Shown here piece after piece: positions 1-9,462 of a stretch of DNA of 48,988 nucleotides; position 1 is the stretch's first letter; every line of letters starts with the position of its first letter. Under the pieces are notes generated by a model that was not told the DNA's origin, searched no databases, and saw only the letters and a program-made list of their open reading frames with translations. The stretch is from Planctomycetota bacterium. GTDB taxonomy: Bacteria > Planctomycetota > UBA1135 > GCA-002686595. A program made the position numbers and the translations under genes. Location of the stretch: positions 1 to 48,988 of the forward strand of contig JAJDET010000256.1 of the NCBI GenBank assembly GCA_029259655.1, read 5' to 3'.

Positions 1-1
1 A

Positions 2-53
2 CGATTCGCCCGCCCGGTAGTCGGGCCAAGCAGCGTTGCTGACGGGCGAATCG
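2..53. repeat. Perfect 11-bp inverted repeat with nested hairpins
   Basis: CGATTCGCCCG at 2-12 is exactly mirrored by CGGGCGAATCG at 43-53. Inside lie two smaller hairpins, CCCG/CGGG (13-16 with 22-25) and CAGC/GCTG (31-34 with 38-41), so one strand could fold as a three-way junction. It sits 41 bases beyond the stop of the leftward Rieske-TPP gene, so it may end that transcript. No T-run is seen on either side, and the role is inferred. Confidence 0.5.
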
Positions 54-93
54 AGCGGAAAGTGTCGCGGCTCCGTATCGGCAGCTCCGGTGA

Positions 94-2034
94 TCAGATC
101 AGCTCCGAGTCCGTCATCACCTCGACGAGTGCCGGCCCCTCGTGCGCCAGCGCACGCTCCAGCGCCCCGTCGAGCTCGTCCTTCTCCTCCACCCGGATGC
201 CCAGCGCGCCGCAGTTCTCGGCGAACTTCGAGAAGTCCGGGTTGTGCAGGCTCGTCTGCCACACGTCGAACTCGCCGGCGCGCTGCTCCTTGGAGATCTT
301 GCCGAGCTCCCTGTTGTTCAGGAGCACGTGGACGATCGGCATCCCGTACTTCACCGCCGTCGTCAGCTCGCCCATGTACTGGCCGAAGCCGCCGTCTCCG
401 GTGACCGCCACGATCGTCCGGTCCGGAGCCGCGCACCACGCGCCCATGGCCGCGGGGTACCCGAAGCCGATCGAGCCGAGGTAGCCGGACATGAGGACCG
501 ACTGCCGCTCGCACTCGAAGTAGCGGCCGAACGAGTACGTGTTGTTCCCGACGTCGACGGAGATCACGGCGTCGTCCGGGATGCGGCGCGTCATCGCCGC
601 GAACAGCGCGGCGGAGTTCAGGCCGTGCCCACGGTCGTCCTTTGCACGGCGCTCCTTCTCGGCGCGCCAGATCGCCCAGCGCTCGGCGATCTCGCCGCGC
701 GGATCGACGGAACCGGTGCTCTCCGGGAGCGCTGCCGCGAGGAGCTTCGACGTGGCCGAGATCTCGCCCCACAACGGGACGGTCACGGCGTGCCCCTTGC
801 CGAGCATCATCGGGTCGAAGTCGACCTGGATGGTCGGGATCTTCGGCGAGATCCCGGTGTGGTCGGAGAACGAGGCTCCGAGCACGAGCATGAGGTCGGC
901 CTCGTTCATGATGTAGCTCGCGATGAACGTGCCGCTGCGCCCGAGAACGCCGCAGGCGAGCGGGTGGCTGTCCGGCACCAGCCCCTTGCCCTTGAAGGTC
1001 GTCAGGATCGGCGCGTTCAGGCGCTCGGCCAGCTCCACGACGCCATCCATGTGGAAGCGCGCGCCGTGCCCGACGACGATCACGGGGCGCTTCGCGCCGC
1101 GCAGGAGCTCGACGGCCTGGCCGAGCTCCGTTTCCGGCGGCGTGATCTCGCGCGCAGCGAGCCGGCCGTCCGGGCTCCCCGCTTTGGCCCCTTCCGCCGC
1201 CGGGTGCGTCTGCGCCTCGTCCGGGAAGATCAGGTGGGCGACGTCGCGCTCGAGGATCGCGTGCTTGACGGCGAGCGTCATCAGCTCGGCGTGGCTCGAG
1301 TCCTTGTAGACCGACTGGCTCCAGGTCGCGACCGACTCGAAAGCGGACGCGAGGTCCACTTCCTGGAAGACGCCCGGTCCCACGACCTGCGTCTGCACCT
1401 GCCCGGTGAGCGCGAGGATCGGGACGCGGTCCATCTTCGCGTCCCAGAGACCCGTGAGCAGGTTGGTCGCGCCCGGACCGGCGATACCGAAGCACGCGGC
1501 CGGGCGGCCGGTGAGCTTGGCGTAGCCCGAGGCGGCGAAGGCCGCGGCGCCCTCGTGGCGAACGCCGATGTAGCGCAGCTTGCCCGCCTCCTCCTGTCGC
1601 CGCATCGCGTCGGCCAGCCCGAGGTTCGAGTGGCCGACCATGCCGAACACCGTGTCGACGCCCCAGGCGGTCATCGTCTCGACCATCACGTCGGTGACGC
1701 TGCGTGCGTGCGGCGCCTCCTCCTCGAGCGCGACGTACACGCCGTCGTCACGCACTTCGACCGGGAAGGTCTCGACGCCGTCGTCGAAGCCGGGCGCCTT
1801 GCCGGTGCACGGGTGGTAGTCCCAGCCGTGCCACGGGCAGCGCAGGAGCCCGTTCTCGATCGCGCCCTCGCCGAGTGGTCCGCCCTGGTGCGGGCAGCGG
1901 TTGTCGAGCGCGGAGATCGTGCCCTCGAAGCAGGTCATCGCGAGCGAGTGGTGGCCCGCGACCACGGTCTTCACGCGGTTCTCGCCGAGCTCGTCCAGGT
2001 CGAGAACGCGGTGCCAGACGGTCTTCGTCGCCAT
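94..2034 (-). CDS. Rieske ferredoxin domain fused to a thiamine-pyrophosphate enzyme (acetolactate synthase/pyruvate oxidase family)
   Basis: The 646-residue protein starts with a Rieske [2Fe-2S] domain (about 1-105): Cys47 and His49 in NRCPHQG, Cys66 and His69 in RCPWHGW. From about 112 it continues as a full TPP-dependent enzyme of the acetolactate synthase, pyruvate oxidase and sulfoacetaldehyde acetyltransferase superfamily. The likely catalytic Glu161 lies in RHEGAAAF, and the Mg-TPP motif runs from GDG (546-548) to NN (573-574). Such enzymes decarboxylate a 2-keto acid and pass the two-carbon unit to an acceptor. An N-terminal Rieske domain is not part of the classical enzymes and suggests electron transfer at or near the active site. 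No signal peptide is seen, so it is probably cytoplasmic. It starts two bases after the upstream Rieske-FMN gene, with a GAGGG ribosome site inside that gene's end. Substrate is unknown. Confidence 0.9.
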   Translation of the reverse strand: MATKTVWHRVLDLDELGENRVKTVVAGHHSLAMTCFEGTISALDNRCPHQGGPLGEGAIENGLLRCPWHGWDYHPCTGKAPGFDDGVETFPVEVRDDGVYVALEEEAPHARSVTDVMVETMTAWGVDTVFGMVGHSNLGLADAMRRQEEAGKLRYIGVRHEGAAAFAASGYAKLTGRPAACFGIAGPGATNLLTGLWDAKMDRVPILALTGQVQTQVVGPGVFQEVDLASAFESVATWSQSVYKDSSHAELMTLAVKHAILERDVAHLIFPDEAQTHPAAEGAKAGSPDGRLAAREITPPETELGQAVELLRGAKRPVIVVGHGARFHMDGVVELAERLNAPILTTFKGKGLVPDSHPLACGVLGRSGTFIASYIMNEADLMLVLGASFSDHTGISPKIPTIQVDFDPMMLGKGHAVTVPLWGEISATSKLLAAALPESTGSVDPRGEIAERWAIWRAEKERRAKDDRGHGLNSAALFAAMTRRIPDDAVISVDVGNNTYSFGRYFECERQSVLMSGYLGSIGFGYPAAMGAWCAAPDRTIVAVTGDGGFGQYMGELTTAVKYGMPIVHVLLNNRELGKISKEQRAGEFDVWQTSLHNPDFSKFAENCGALGIRVEEKDELDGALERALAHEGPALVEVMTDSELI

Positions 2035-2036
2035 GT

Positions 2037-3656
2037 CTAACCCTCGAGCGGGCCGACGCCCGCGTAGGAGACGCCGGAGAGGAGCGCCATGTCGCGCTTC
2101 CAGGTCGTGAGGTCATCGCAGTTGAACTGCGACAGGTGCGTGTGGCCGCAGGCCCGCGCCAGCACCTTCATCAGGTCGGTCGAGGCGCGGAAGAAGTTGT
2201 TCAGGCGCTGGGCCGCCTTCGCGATCTCGAGCCGCTTGCGGAGATCCTCGCGCTGGGTGGCAATGCCGACCGGACAGTTGTTGGTGTGGCAGGCGCGCAT
2301 ACCGAGGCAGCCGATGGCCTGGAGCGCGGAGTTGGAGACCGCGACGCCGTCCGCCCCGAGCGCGAGCGCCTTGGCGAAGTCCGAGGGCGTCCGGAGCCCG
2401 CCCGTCGCGATCAGCGTGACGTCGCTCGCCCCGCTCGCGTCGAGGTGGCGGCGGGCCCGCGCGAGCGCCGGGATCGTCGGGACCGAGATGTTGTTGCGGA
2501 AGATCAGCGGCGCCGCGCCGGTGCCGCCGCCGCGGCCGTCGAGGATCACGTAGTCGACACCGATCTCGAGCGCGGCATCGAGGTCCTTCTCGATCTTCTG
2601 CGCGGAGAGCTTGTAGCCGATCGGGATGCCGCCGGTCTCCTCGCGCACCATCTGGGCGAACTCGATGAACTGCCCCAGGCTCGTCCAGTCGGGGAAGCGC
2701 GCCGGCGAGATGGCCGACTGGCCGGGCTCGAGCCCGCGCACCTCCGCGATCTTGCCCTGCACCTTGTTGCCCGGCAGGTGGCCGCCGGTCCCGGTCTTCG
2801 CGCCCTGGCCGCCCTTGAAGTGGAACGCCTGGCACTTCTGGACCTTGTCCATGCTGAAGCCGAAGCGCGCGCTCGCGAGCTCGTAGAAGTAGCGGCTGTT
2901 GGCCTCTTGCTCCTCCGGCAACATGCCGCCCTCACCGGAGCAGATGCCGGTGCCGGCGAGCTCGGCGCCCTTCGCGAGCGAGACCTTCGCTTCCTCCGAG
3001 AGCGCGCCGAAGCTCATGTCCGAGACGAAGAGCGGGAGCTCGAGCGTCAGCGGCTTCGCGGCGCGCGGTCCGATGACGAGGTCGCTCCCGACCTCGGCCT
3101 CGTCGAGCTGCGGCAGCGTGGCGAGCTGGCCGACCACGAACTGAAGGTCGTCCCACTGCGGGAGCTCGGGCGCGGGCACGCCCATCGCGGAGACCGGACC
3201 GTGGTGCCCGACACCCTCGATGCCGCCCGCAGCGAGCTGCTGGATCAGCTTCGTGTGCGGCTCGTCCGGGGTGCCGTGCACGTCCTGATACGCGCCCTGG
3301 TACGCCTCGCGGTCGTAGGGTTGCGGATGCTCCACGGTCCACGCGGCGATCTCGTCCGCATCGACCCACACCCGGCCGTTCTCGACGCCTGCCTGGAACT
3401 TCGCCAGGACCTCGGAGTTGTTGTACTCGGACACGCCCGTGTCGATCCGGTAGTCCCAGTCGTGCACGCCGCAGATGAGGTTGTGCCCATCGACGTGCCC
3501 ATCGGAGAGCAGGGCCCCGCGGTGGAGGCAGCGGCCGTAGAGCACGGAGACCTCGCCGCCGTAGCGGATGACAACGAGATCGACGCCCTCCACCAGTGCG
3601 TGTGTGGGATCGTTCTCCGCCAGTTCCTCCCAGTCGAGGATGTCGACCTTCCGCAT
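2037..3656 (-). CDS. Rieske domain fused to glutamate synthase-like FMN/[3Fe-4S] enzyme
   Basis: The 539-residue protein has an N-terminal Rieske domain (Cys43/His45 in RCLHRG, Cys62/His65 in ICGVHDW) followed by a GltB-type FMN-binding domain (about 195-535). FMN-domain landmarks are LFVSDMSFGALS, KGGQGAKTG and GRGGGTGAAP. Cys450, Cys456 and Cys461 keep the spacing of the [3Fe-4S] cluster of glutamate synthase, and CPVGIATQ follows. It lacks the glutamine amidotransferase domain and the beta-helix of full GltB, as do archaeal-type GltB2 and MgsC-like proteins. The amino substrate or product cannot be told from sequence. I chose ATG 3656 because AGGGAGG precedes it at good spacing; the frame stays open upstream, but that part has no recognisable domain. 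It is first in the leftward operon with the Rieske-TPP gene and divergent from the membrane redox genes. Confidence 0.9.
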   Translation of the reverse strand: MRKVDILDWEELAENDPTHALVEGVDLVVIRYGGEVSVLYGRCLHRGALLSDGHVDGHNLICGVHDWDYRIDTGVSEYNNSEVLAKFQAGVENGRVWVDADEIAAWTVEHPQPYDREAYQGAYQDVHGTPDEPHTKLIQQLAAGGIEGVGHHGPVSAMGVPAPELPQWDDLQFVVGQLATLPQLDEAEVGSDLVIGPRAAKPLTLELPLFVSDMSFGALSEEAKVSLAKGAELAGTGICSGEGGMLPEEQEANSRYFYELASARFGFSMDKVQKCQAFHFKGGQGAKTGTGGHLPGNKVQGKIAEVRGLEPGQSAISPARFPDWTSLGQFIEFAQMVREETGGIPIGYKLSAQKIEKDLDAALEIGVDYVILDGRGGGTGAAPLIFRNNISVPTIPALARARRHLDASGASDVTLIATGGLRTPSDFAKALALGADGVAVSNSALQAIGCLGMRACHTNNCPVGIATQREDLRKRLEIAKAAQRLNNFFRASTDLMKVLARACGHTHLSQFNCDDLTTWKRDMALLSGVSYAGVGPLEG

Positions 3657-3869
3657 CGGGTACCTCCCTGTCTGCCCGTTGTTTCGTGAGCGGGCGAGGT
3701 CCCGCCGAAGTCGCCCCCCTACGACCGACGACCGGTCGCGTGGGACGGGGAAACTCGACGATTCCGCCCCCGCTCGTCCTCCACCGCCGGATAGAGCATA
3801 GTGTTCGGCCGCGGGCGGGGAGGAGATTGGCTGTCCCGCGTGCCGAGAGGACTCCGTAGCTCTGCGCTC

Positions 3870-4142
3870 ATGTCGGTCGAAGTCGCAACCGCGATCGTCT
3901 ACGCCGCGCTCGCCTATGCGGGCGTGGGCGTGATCTTCGCCATCCCCTTCGTGCTCGTCGGTGCAGGGCGCATCGACTCGGCCGCCAAGGACGGGACCCG
4001 GGGTTTTCGGGTGCTCGTCTTCCCGGGAGCCGCGGCACTCTGGCCGCTGCTGCTCATGCGGTGGGTTCGCGGTGGCGGCGATCCGCCGGAGGAGCGGAGC
4101 CCGCACCGCAAGGCCGCCGAGGCTTCAGGGGGAGACCCGTGA
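3870..4142 (+). CDS. Small two-helix membrane protein
   Basis: A 90-residue protein with two hydrophobic segments (about 8-32 and 47-63) joined by a loop containing GAGRID. Its tail reads DPPEERSPHRKAA. I do not know a named family, but I recall proteins of this shape, with a PPEE..HR..A tail, beside ferric-reductase-like membrane proteins; this may be a small subunit of such a complex. I take the internal ATG at 3870 because the 23 residues upstream are Arg-rich and unlike the rest. Its TGA overlaps the GTG of the next gene (GTGA), which points to translational coupling. It is the first gene of the rightward operon. Confidence 0.75.
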   Translation: MSVEVATAIVYAALAYAGVGVIFAIPFVLVGAGRIDSAAKDGTRGFRVLVFPGAAALWPLLLMRWVRGGGDPPEERSPHRKAAEASGGDP

Positions 4143-4611
4143 TCCGCCCTCTGAGAAGGAGACACCGGGTGACGATCGTCTTCCTGGGGCTCGTGCTGCC
4201 CGCGCTCTACGTCGCCGCTCTGCGTGTGCGCCGGGACATGCCGGTCGGGAACGCCCTGGCCGAGAGTGTTTCCCGGGTCGGCGTCCTCGAGGAGCGCGGA
4301 CGTTCGATCGCCGTCGCCTGGGAGGGGGCGAAGGTCGTCGTGAGCTTGCTCCAGGAGGGAGCGGTGCTCGAGCTGCAAGCCGTGGAGGACCCGGAGCGGC
4401 CGGACGTCCTCGTCTACTGGCGCGCCGGAGCCGCCGGCGACGAGGCGCCCTCCGACGGTTCGTTCCTGCTCGGGCCGCTGGCCGGGACGCAGGCGCGTCG
4501 TTACGCGCTGCCCGACGCGGCGCGGACCGAAGCCGGGACGCTCACGCTGTTCAGCCTCGCCCACGGTGAGGTCGTCGCCCACGGCCCCTTGCCCGCGACC
4601 GGAGGCGGATC

Positions 4612-4615
<4 letters not shown>
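4139..4615 (+). CDS. Single-pass membrane-anchored protein of unknown function
   Basis: A 158-residue protein starting at GTG 4139, which overlaps the preceding stop; GGGGGAGA lies just upstream. A basic start (IRPLRRRHR) is followed by one membrane helix (about 11-28). The rest, about 130 residues with no cysteine, is probably outside the cytoplasm and looks beta-rich. I recognise no family. Its stop overlaps the GTG of the Rieske-cytochrome gene (cGTGAgc), so the three genes are probably made together and the products may assemble in one membrane complex. Confidence 0.75.
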
Positions 4616-5647
<1,032 letters not shown>

Positions 5648-5655
<8 letters not shown>

Positions 5656-6430
5656 CGCGAGGGACGACTTCTACGTCGGGTACCTGCCGGAGGCGCCGCG
5701 CGCGCTGGCGCGTGTCACGAAGACGCGCGTGATCGGGCTCGCGCTCGCCGTCGTGGCGCTCGTGCCCGTGCTGGTGGTGGCGCAGAAACCGTTCTCGAAG
5801 GCGGCCTTCGAGTTCGGCTCGGTCCGCGACTTCACGGGTGTGGTCCGCCTCGATCCATTTCCCACTCTCCTCGTACCGCGCGTGGCAGGCGGCCCGTCCT
5901 CGTACCTGCTCGTTGCGTCCGGGAAACGGGGTGTGGGGGGGCTCGAGGACTTGGTCGGCCGCAGGGTGAGCTTGCGCGGAACACTCATCTATCGAGACGA
6001 CCAGACGATGATCGAGATCGAGGACGGTAGTGTCAGCCCGAACGGGGGCATCTGGACCGTCCAGGTGGACGGCCGGAAGGTAGCGGCCGATTCCTTCGAG
6101 ACCCGGAACGAGGACCTCGGCGAGCACACCTACGTCGGTGAGATCGTCGACAGCAAGTGCTTCCTGGGCGTGATGAAACCCGGCAACACGAAGCCCCACA
6201 GAGCTTGCGCGACGCTCTGCATTCGCGGCGGGATCCCGCCCGTCCTGCTCGTGCGGGACGACACCGGTCGGGCCTCCTACTTCCTCCTGGCCTCGGAAGA
6301 GGGCGAGGCGGTCAACCAGGACGTCCTGGACCTGGTGGCCGAGCCGGTGGAAATCACGGGTCGGGTCCTCCGCTACGGCGATCAGCTGGTGCTCCGGGCC
6401 GATCCGGACACCTATAATCGGTTGGAGTAG
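5648..6430 (+). CDS. Membrane-anchored protein with a Cys-x12-His-x2-Cys-x3-Cys motif
   Basis: A 260-residue protein with one membrane helix (about 28-46) and a long extracytoplasmic part. The notable segment holds Cys171 (SKCFLGVMKPG), His184, Cys187 and Cys191 (HRACATLCIRGGIPP), a likely metal or cluster site. I cannot name the family; I recall similar CFLGVM/HRACA proteins near Rieske and cytochrome b genes. GTG 5648 is preferred to GTG 5642 because GGAGGAGG ends at 5642, giving normal spacing only to 5648. It overlaps the end of the Rieske-cytochrome gene by eight bases, so it is probably part of the same complex. Confidence 0.8.
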
Positions 6431-6448
6431 GGGAGCGGCGAAGGAGGC

Positions 6449-7267
6449 ATGGTGAACAAGCCCATCGGCACGGGCGAGCGCGACGCCGGGGGTGGGATAG
6501 GTATCCGCGGGGCCGGAGCTTCGCGAGACCTCGTCCCTCCGTTCGAGTACCGCCACAAGCACTATCTGGTGCGCTTCGCCCACGACGAAGACGACATCGA
6601 TCGGGTCTGCCGGCTGCGCTACGAGGTCTTCAACCTCGAGCTGGGCGAGGGTTTCGAGTCCTCCCACGCCGACCGGCGCGACCGCGATCCGTACGACCCG
6701 CAGTGCCACCACCTGATGGTGGTGGACACGAGGACCGACGAGTGCGTCGGGACCTACCGGGTCCAGATCGCCGAGACCGCCGAGGCCGGGATCGGCTTCT
6801 ACTCGGCTTCCGAGTTCGACTTCTCGGTGCTTCCGCGGGAGGTCCTCGACGGGATGGTCGAGCTGGGCCGCGCCTGCACGTCGCTCGAGCACCGCACGCG
6901 AGCCGTCCTGGGGCTCCTGTGGCGCGGGATCGTGACCTACCTCCTGCACCACCGACGCCGGTACTTCTTCGGGTGTAGCTCGCTGACGAGTCAGGATCCG
7001 GCCATCGGGCTCGCCACCTACCAGGCGCTCATCGACCGCGGCTACGCCCACGACGAGCTCCACGTGCCGCCGCTCCCGAGCTATGTCTGCGAGGGCGGCG
7101 GCGCGAAACCGGCCAAGATCCCGACGCTCTTCACCCTCTACCTCCGCGCCGGCGCGCGCGTCTGCGGGCCCCCGGCCATCGACCGGTACTTCGGGACGAT
7201 CGACTTCCTGACCGTGCTCGACACGCAGACGATGGATCAGAAGCTCTTCCGGAGCTACGTGGCCTGA
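6449..7267 (+). CDS. GNAT-type N-acyltransferase, OlsB-like (hemolysin-type acyltransferase)
   Basis: A 272-residue protein of the Acetyltransf_5/OlsB type. Features seen are YLVRFA, CRLRYEVFNLE, HHLMVVD, VGTYRVQ, MVELGRACT and the late CSSLTSQDPA segment. OlsB moves a 3-hydroxyacyl chain from acyl-ACP to ornithine, giving a lyso-aminolipid. The PlsC-like gene 14 bases downstream would add the second acyl chain, as OlsA does, so the pair probably makes an ornithine lipid or similar phosphate-free aminolipid. AAGGAGG ends one base before ATG 6449, so GTG 6452 in the same frame may be the true start. The first ~30 residues are Gly-rich and variable. Amino-acid specificity is not visible. Confidence 0.82.
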   Translation: MVNKPIGTGERDAGGGIGIRGAGASRDLVPPFEYRHKHYLVRFAHDEDDIDRVCRLRYEVFNLELGEGFESSHADRRDRDPYDPQCHHLMVVDTRTDECVGTYRVQIAETAEAGIGFYSASEFDFSVLPREVLDGMVELGRACTSLEHRTRAVLGLLWRGIVTYLLHHRRRYFFGCSSLTSQDPAIGLATYQALIDRGYAHDELHVPPLPSYVCEGGGAKPAKIPTLFTLYLRAGARVCGPPAIDRYFGTIDFLTVLDTQTMDQKLFRSYVA

Positions 7268-7281
7268 TCGGAGGACGACGG

Positions 7282-8070
7282 GTGGTCTCGGGAGTGTTTC
7301 GCGCCACGTGGCGGCTCGCGGCGGTGATCGTCGTCACGACGGTCTCGTACACCGCGTGGTGGGCGACGCGCCCGCTCGTCCTCGTGTCGCCCGCGCTCTC
7401 GCTCAAGGGGCACCACGGCGTCGTGCGCATCTGGGCCCGGACGCTCAACGCGATCCTCGGGGTCACCGTCACCGTGGAGGGGAGCGCACCCCGGCCGCCC
7501 TTCTTCCTGGCCTGCAACCACCTCTCCTACCTGGACGTCACGGTCCTGTTCTCGGAGCTCGACGGCTTCTTCCTCGCGAAGTCCGAGATCGCGCGCTGGC
7601 CCGTCCTGGGGCTCCTCGCGCGGAGCACCGGGACCCTGTTCGTGGACCGCGAGCGCCGCTCGGACGTCGTCCGGGTGATCGGCGAGGTCGAGCGGGTCCT
7701 CGAGCGAGGCTCGGGCGTGATCGTCTTCCCGGAGGGGACCAGCTCCGGGGGGGACGAGGTCCTGCCCTTCCGGCCTTCCCTCTTCGAGGTGGCGGTCCGC
7801 ATGAAGAGCCCCGTGTTCCCCGCCGCCGTCACCTACCAGACCCCGCCCGGGGCGGCCCCCGCCGAGCTCTCCGTCTGCTGGTGGGGCGACATGTCCTTCG
7901 GACCTCACTTCCTGTCCCTTTTGACCTTGCCCTCGGTCCGCGCCACACTCACCTTCGGTGCCCATTCCATTACGGCCGGAGACCGCAAGGAGCTGGCCAG
8001 GCTCGCTCACGCCGCGGTGACGGGGGACTTCGTCCCGGTCACCGCACGCGAAGCCCGAGAGATCGCATGA
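7282..8070 (+). CDS. 1-acylglycerol-3-phosphate acyltransferase family protein (PlsC/OlsA-like)
   Basis: A 262-residue protein with an N-terminal hydrophobic segment (about 11-30) and the lysophosphatidic acid acyltransferase motifs: NHLSYLD (79-85, the HX4D catalytic pair) and FPEGTSSGG (from 149). It transfers an acyl chain to a lysolipid at the inner membrane. Directly after the OlsB-like gene, the likely role is O-acylation of lyso-ornithine lipid, though a general phosphatidate role cannot be excluded. Start is GTG 7282 behind GGAGGACGACG. Its stop overlaps the next ATG (ATGA at 8067-8070). Confidence 0.88.
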   Translation: MVSGVFRATWRLAAVIVVTTVSYTAWWATRPLVLVSPALSLKGHHGVVRIWARTLNAILGVTVTVEGSAPRPPFFLACNHLSYLDVTVLFSELDGFFLAKSEIARWPVLGLLARSTGTLFVDRERRSDVVRVIGEVERVLERGSGVIVFPEGTSSGGDEVLPFRPSLFEVAVRMKSPVFPAAVTYQTPPGAAPAELSVCWWGDMSFGPHFLSLLTLPSVRATLTFGAHSITAGDRKELARLAHAAVTGDFVPVTAREAREIA

Positions 8071-8585
8071 CCTTCATCGCAGACAACGCTGGCGTCCTCC
8101 GCCAGGGCATCGAGCTCCTGGAGGGCGTCGCCGACGATCTCTACGCCAAGCCCGAGCCCGCGGTCTCTTCGAGCGCCATCGGCAGCCACGTCCGGCACGT
8201 GCTCGACTACTACGACCGCTTCCTCACCGGACTCGAGGACGGTCGGATCGACTACGACCTGCGCACGCGTGACGAGCGCGTCGAGCGCGAGTGCGAGCGC
8301 GGGCTCCGGCGTCTGCGCCGCCTGGTCGACGACCTCGAAGGGCTGCGAACGAGGACCCTCCCCGACGTCGTGCAGGTGAAGATGGATGCGGTGAACGAGG
8401 AGTCCGCCTCCTGGTCGACCTCGTCCCTCGACCGCGAGCTTCAGTTCCAGCTCAGTCACACCGTTCACCACTTCGCACTGATCGGAGTCATCCTGCGGCT
8501 GAACGGTTTCGAGCCCGCGGAGGGGTTCGGCGTCGCGCCGTCGACTCTCCGCCACTGGAAGGAGAGCGGTGCGTGTGCACCCTGA
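8067..8585 (+). CDS. DinB-like four-helix protein
   Basis: A 172-residue, mostly helical protein. Histidines sit where DinB/YfiT-type proteins bind a metal: SHVRHVLDYYDRF (His41, His44) and LSHTVHHFALIG (His131, His134, His135). The family includes metal-dependent thiol transferases and many uncharacterised members. It is read from an ATG overlapping the acyltransferase stop, and its own end overlaps the NRDE gene by 13 bases, so it belongs to the same transcript. No link to lipid synthesis is visible beyond position. Confidence 0.75.
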   Translation: MTFIADNAGVLRQGIELLEGVADDLYAKPEPAVSSSAIGSHVRHVLDYYDRFLTGLEDGRIDYDLRTRDERVERECERGLRRLRRLVDDLEGLRTRTLPDVVQVKMDAVNEESASWSTSSLDRELQFQLSHTVHHFALIGVILRLNGFEPAEGFGVAPSTLRHWKESGACAP

Positions 8586-9307
8586 CGTGGCTCCACACGG
8601 AGGACGGCTTCGAACTGGCCTTCAACCGTGACGAGAAGCGGACACGCGGCCCCGAGCTCGCCGCCGCTCAGTCCACCGCCGACGGAGTGCGGTTCCTGGC
8701 GCCGCGCGACGCCGACTTCGGCGGGACCTGGATCACGGTCAACGAGCACGGCGTCGCCGTCGCGCTCCTCAATGCGTACACGGAGACCCTGGGCTCGATC
8801 CGGAGCGACCGTCTCAGCCGGGGCGGACTGGTGCTCTCGCTCGCCGGCGCGCCGAGCGTGGGCGATGTCTTCGCGCGGGCGAAGGCGACCGAGCTCGAGC
8901 GCTACGAGCCCTTCGTCCTGACCGCGTTCGAGGCCGGAGAGACGGTCAGGGTCGAGCGCTGGGACGGCCTCGAGCTCCACTCTCTCGCCGATGCCGAGCC
9001 TCCGCTGATCTCCTCCGGCGTCGCGCTCGACCGCGTCCGGGAGCACCGGACTGCGCTCTTCGCAGCGATGGCCGAAGGCGCCGAAACGACGGGATCCGAG
9101 CTCCTCTCCGCGTTTCACGCGAGCCACGCCGGAGGGCCGAGCGAGCTCTCTCCGTGCATGCACCGCGAGGACGCCCAGACGAAGAGCTCCTGCCGCGTCG
9201 TCGTGAGCGAGCGCGAGGTCCGGATGATCCACACGCCCGGTCCGCCCTGCACGACGCGTCCTTCCGCGCCGCTCGCGCTCGACCGCGTCGCGCGCGTACC
9301 GGTCTAG
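8573..9307 (+). CDS. NRDE (TANGO2) family protein
   Basis: A 244-residue protein starting MCTLTWLHTEDG, with the defining Asn18-Arg19-Asp20-Glu21 motif in AFNRDEKRTRG and FGGTWITVNEHG further on. The open frame extends upstream, but TANGO2 proteins begin with this Cys-2, which places the start at GTG 8573. GGAAGGAGAG lies just before it, inside the DinB-like gene. Cys-2 and the NRDE motif recall N-terminal nucleophile hydrolases; eukaryotic TANGO2 is linked to lipid and haem handling, though its reaction is unsettled. It is the last gene of the rightward operon. Confidence 0.88.
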   Translation: MCTLTWLHTEDGFELAFNRDEKRTRGPELAAAQSTADGVRFLAPRDADFGGTWITVNEHGVAVALLNAYTETLGSIRSDRLSRGGLVLSLAGAPSVGDVFARAKATELERYEPFVLTAFEAGETVRVERWDGLELHSLADAEPPLISSGVALDRVREHRTALFAAMAEGAETTGSELLSAFHASHAGGPSELSPCMHREDAQTKSSCRVVVSEREVRMIHTPGPPCTTRPSAPLALDRVARVPV

Positions 9308-9462
9308 AGATGCGGCCGACAAGTAGGCCGCGTGTGTCATGGCGCGCCACAGCGCGCGCCCAGGATTCCCAGCGGGCGGCTACGGCGCGACTCCGCGCCG
9401 GGCTCGGCCTTCGGCCTCGCGAGGCACGGCTTTCTCGGCCGCGCCTCTAGAGCGGGTTGTTC

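Noticed and set aside
2..53. Three-way junction considered as a tRNA or tRNA-like gene
   Set aside because: It has no acceptor, anticodon or T-loop consensus and is too short.
1704..3689. A 661-codon rightward frame over the Rieske enzymes
   Set aside because: It has no domain content, while the leftward frames encode two complete, recognisable enzymes.
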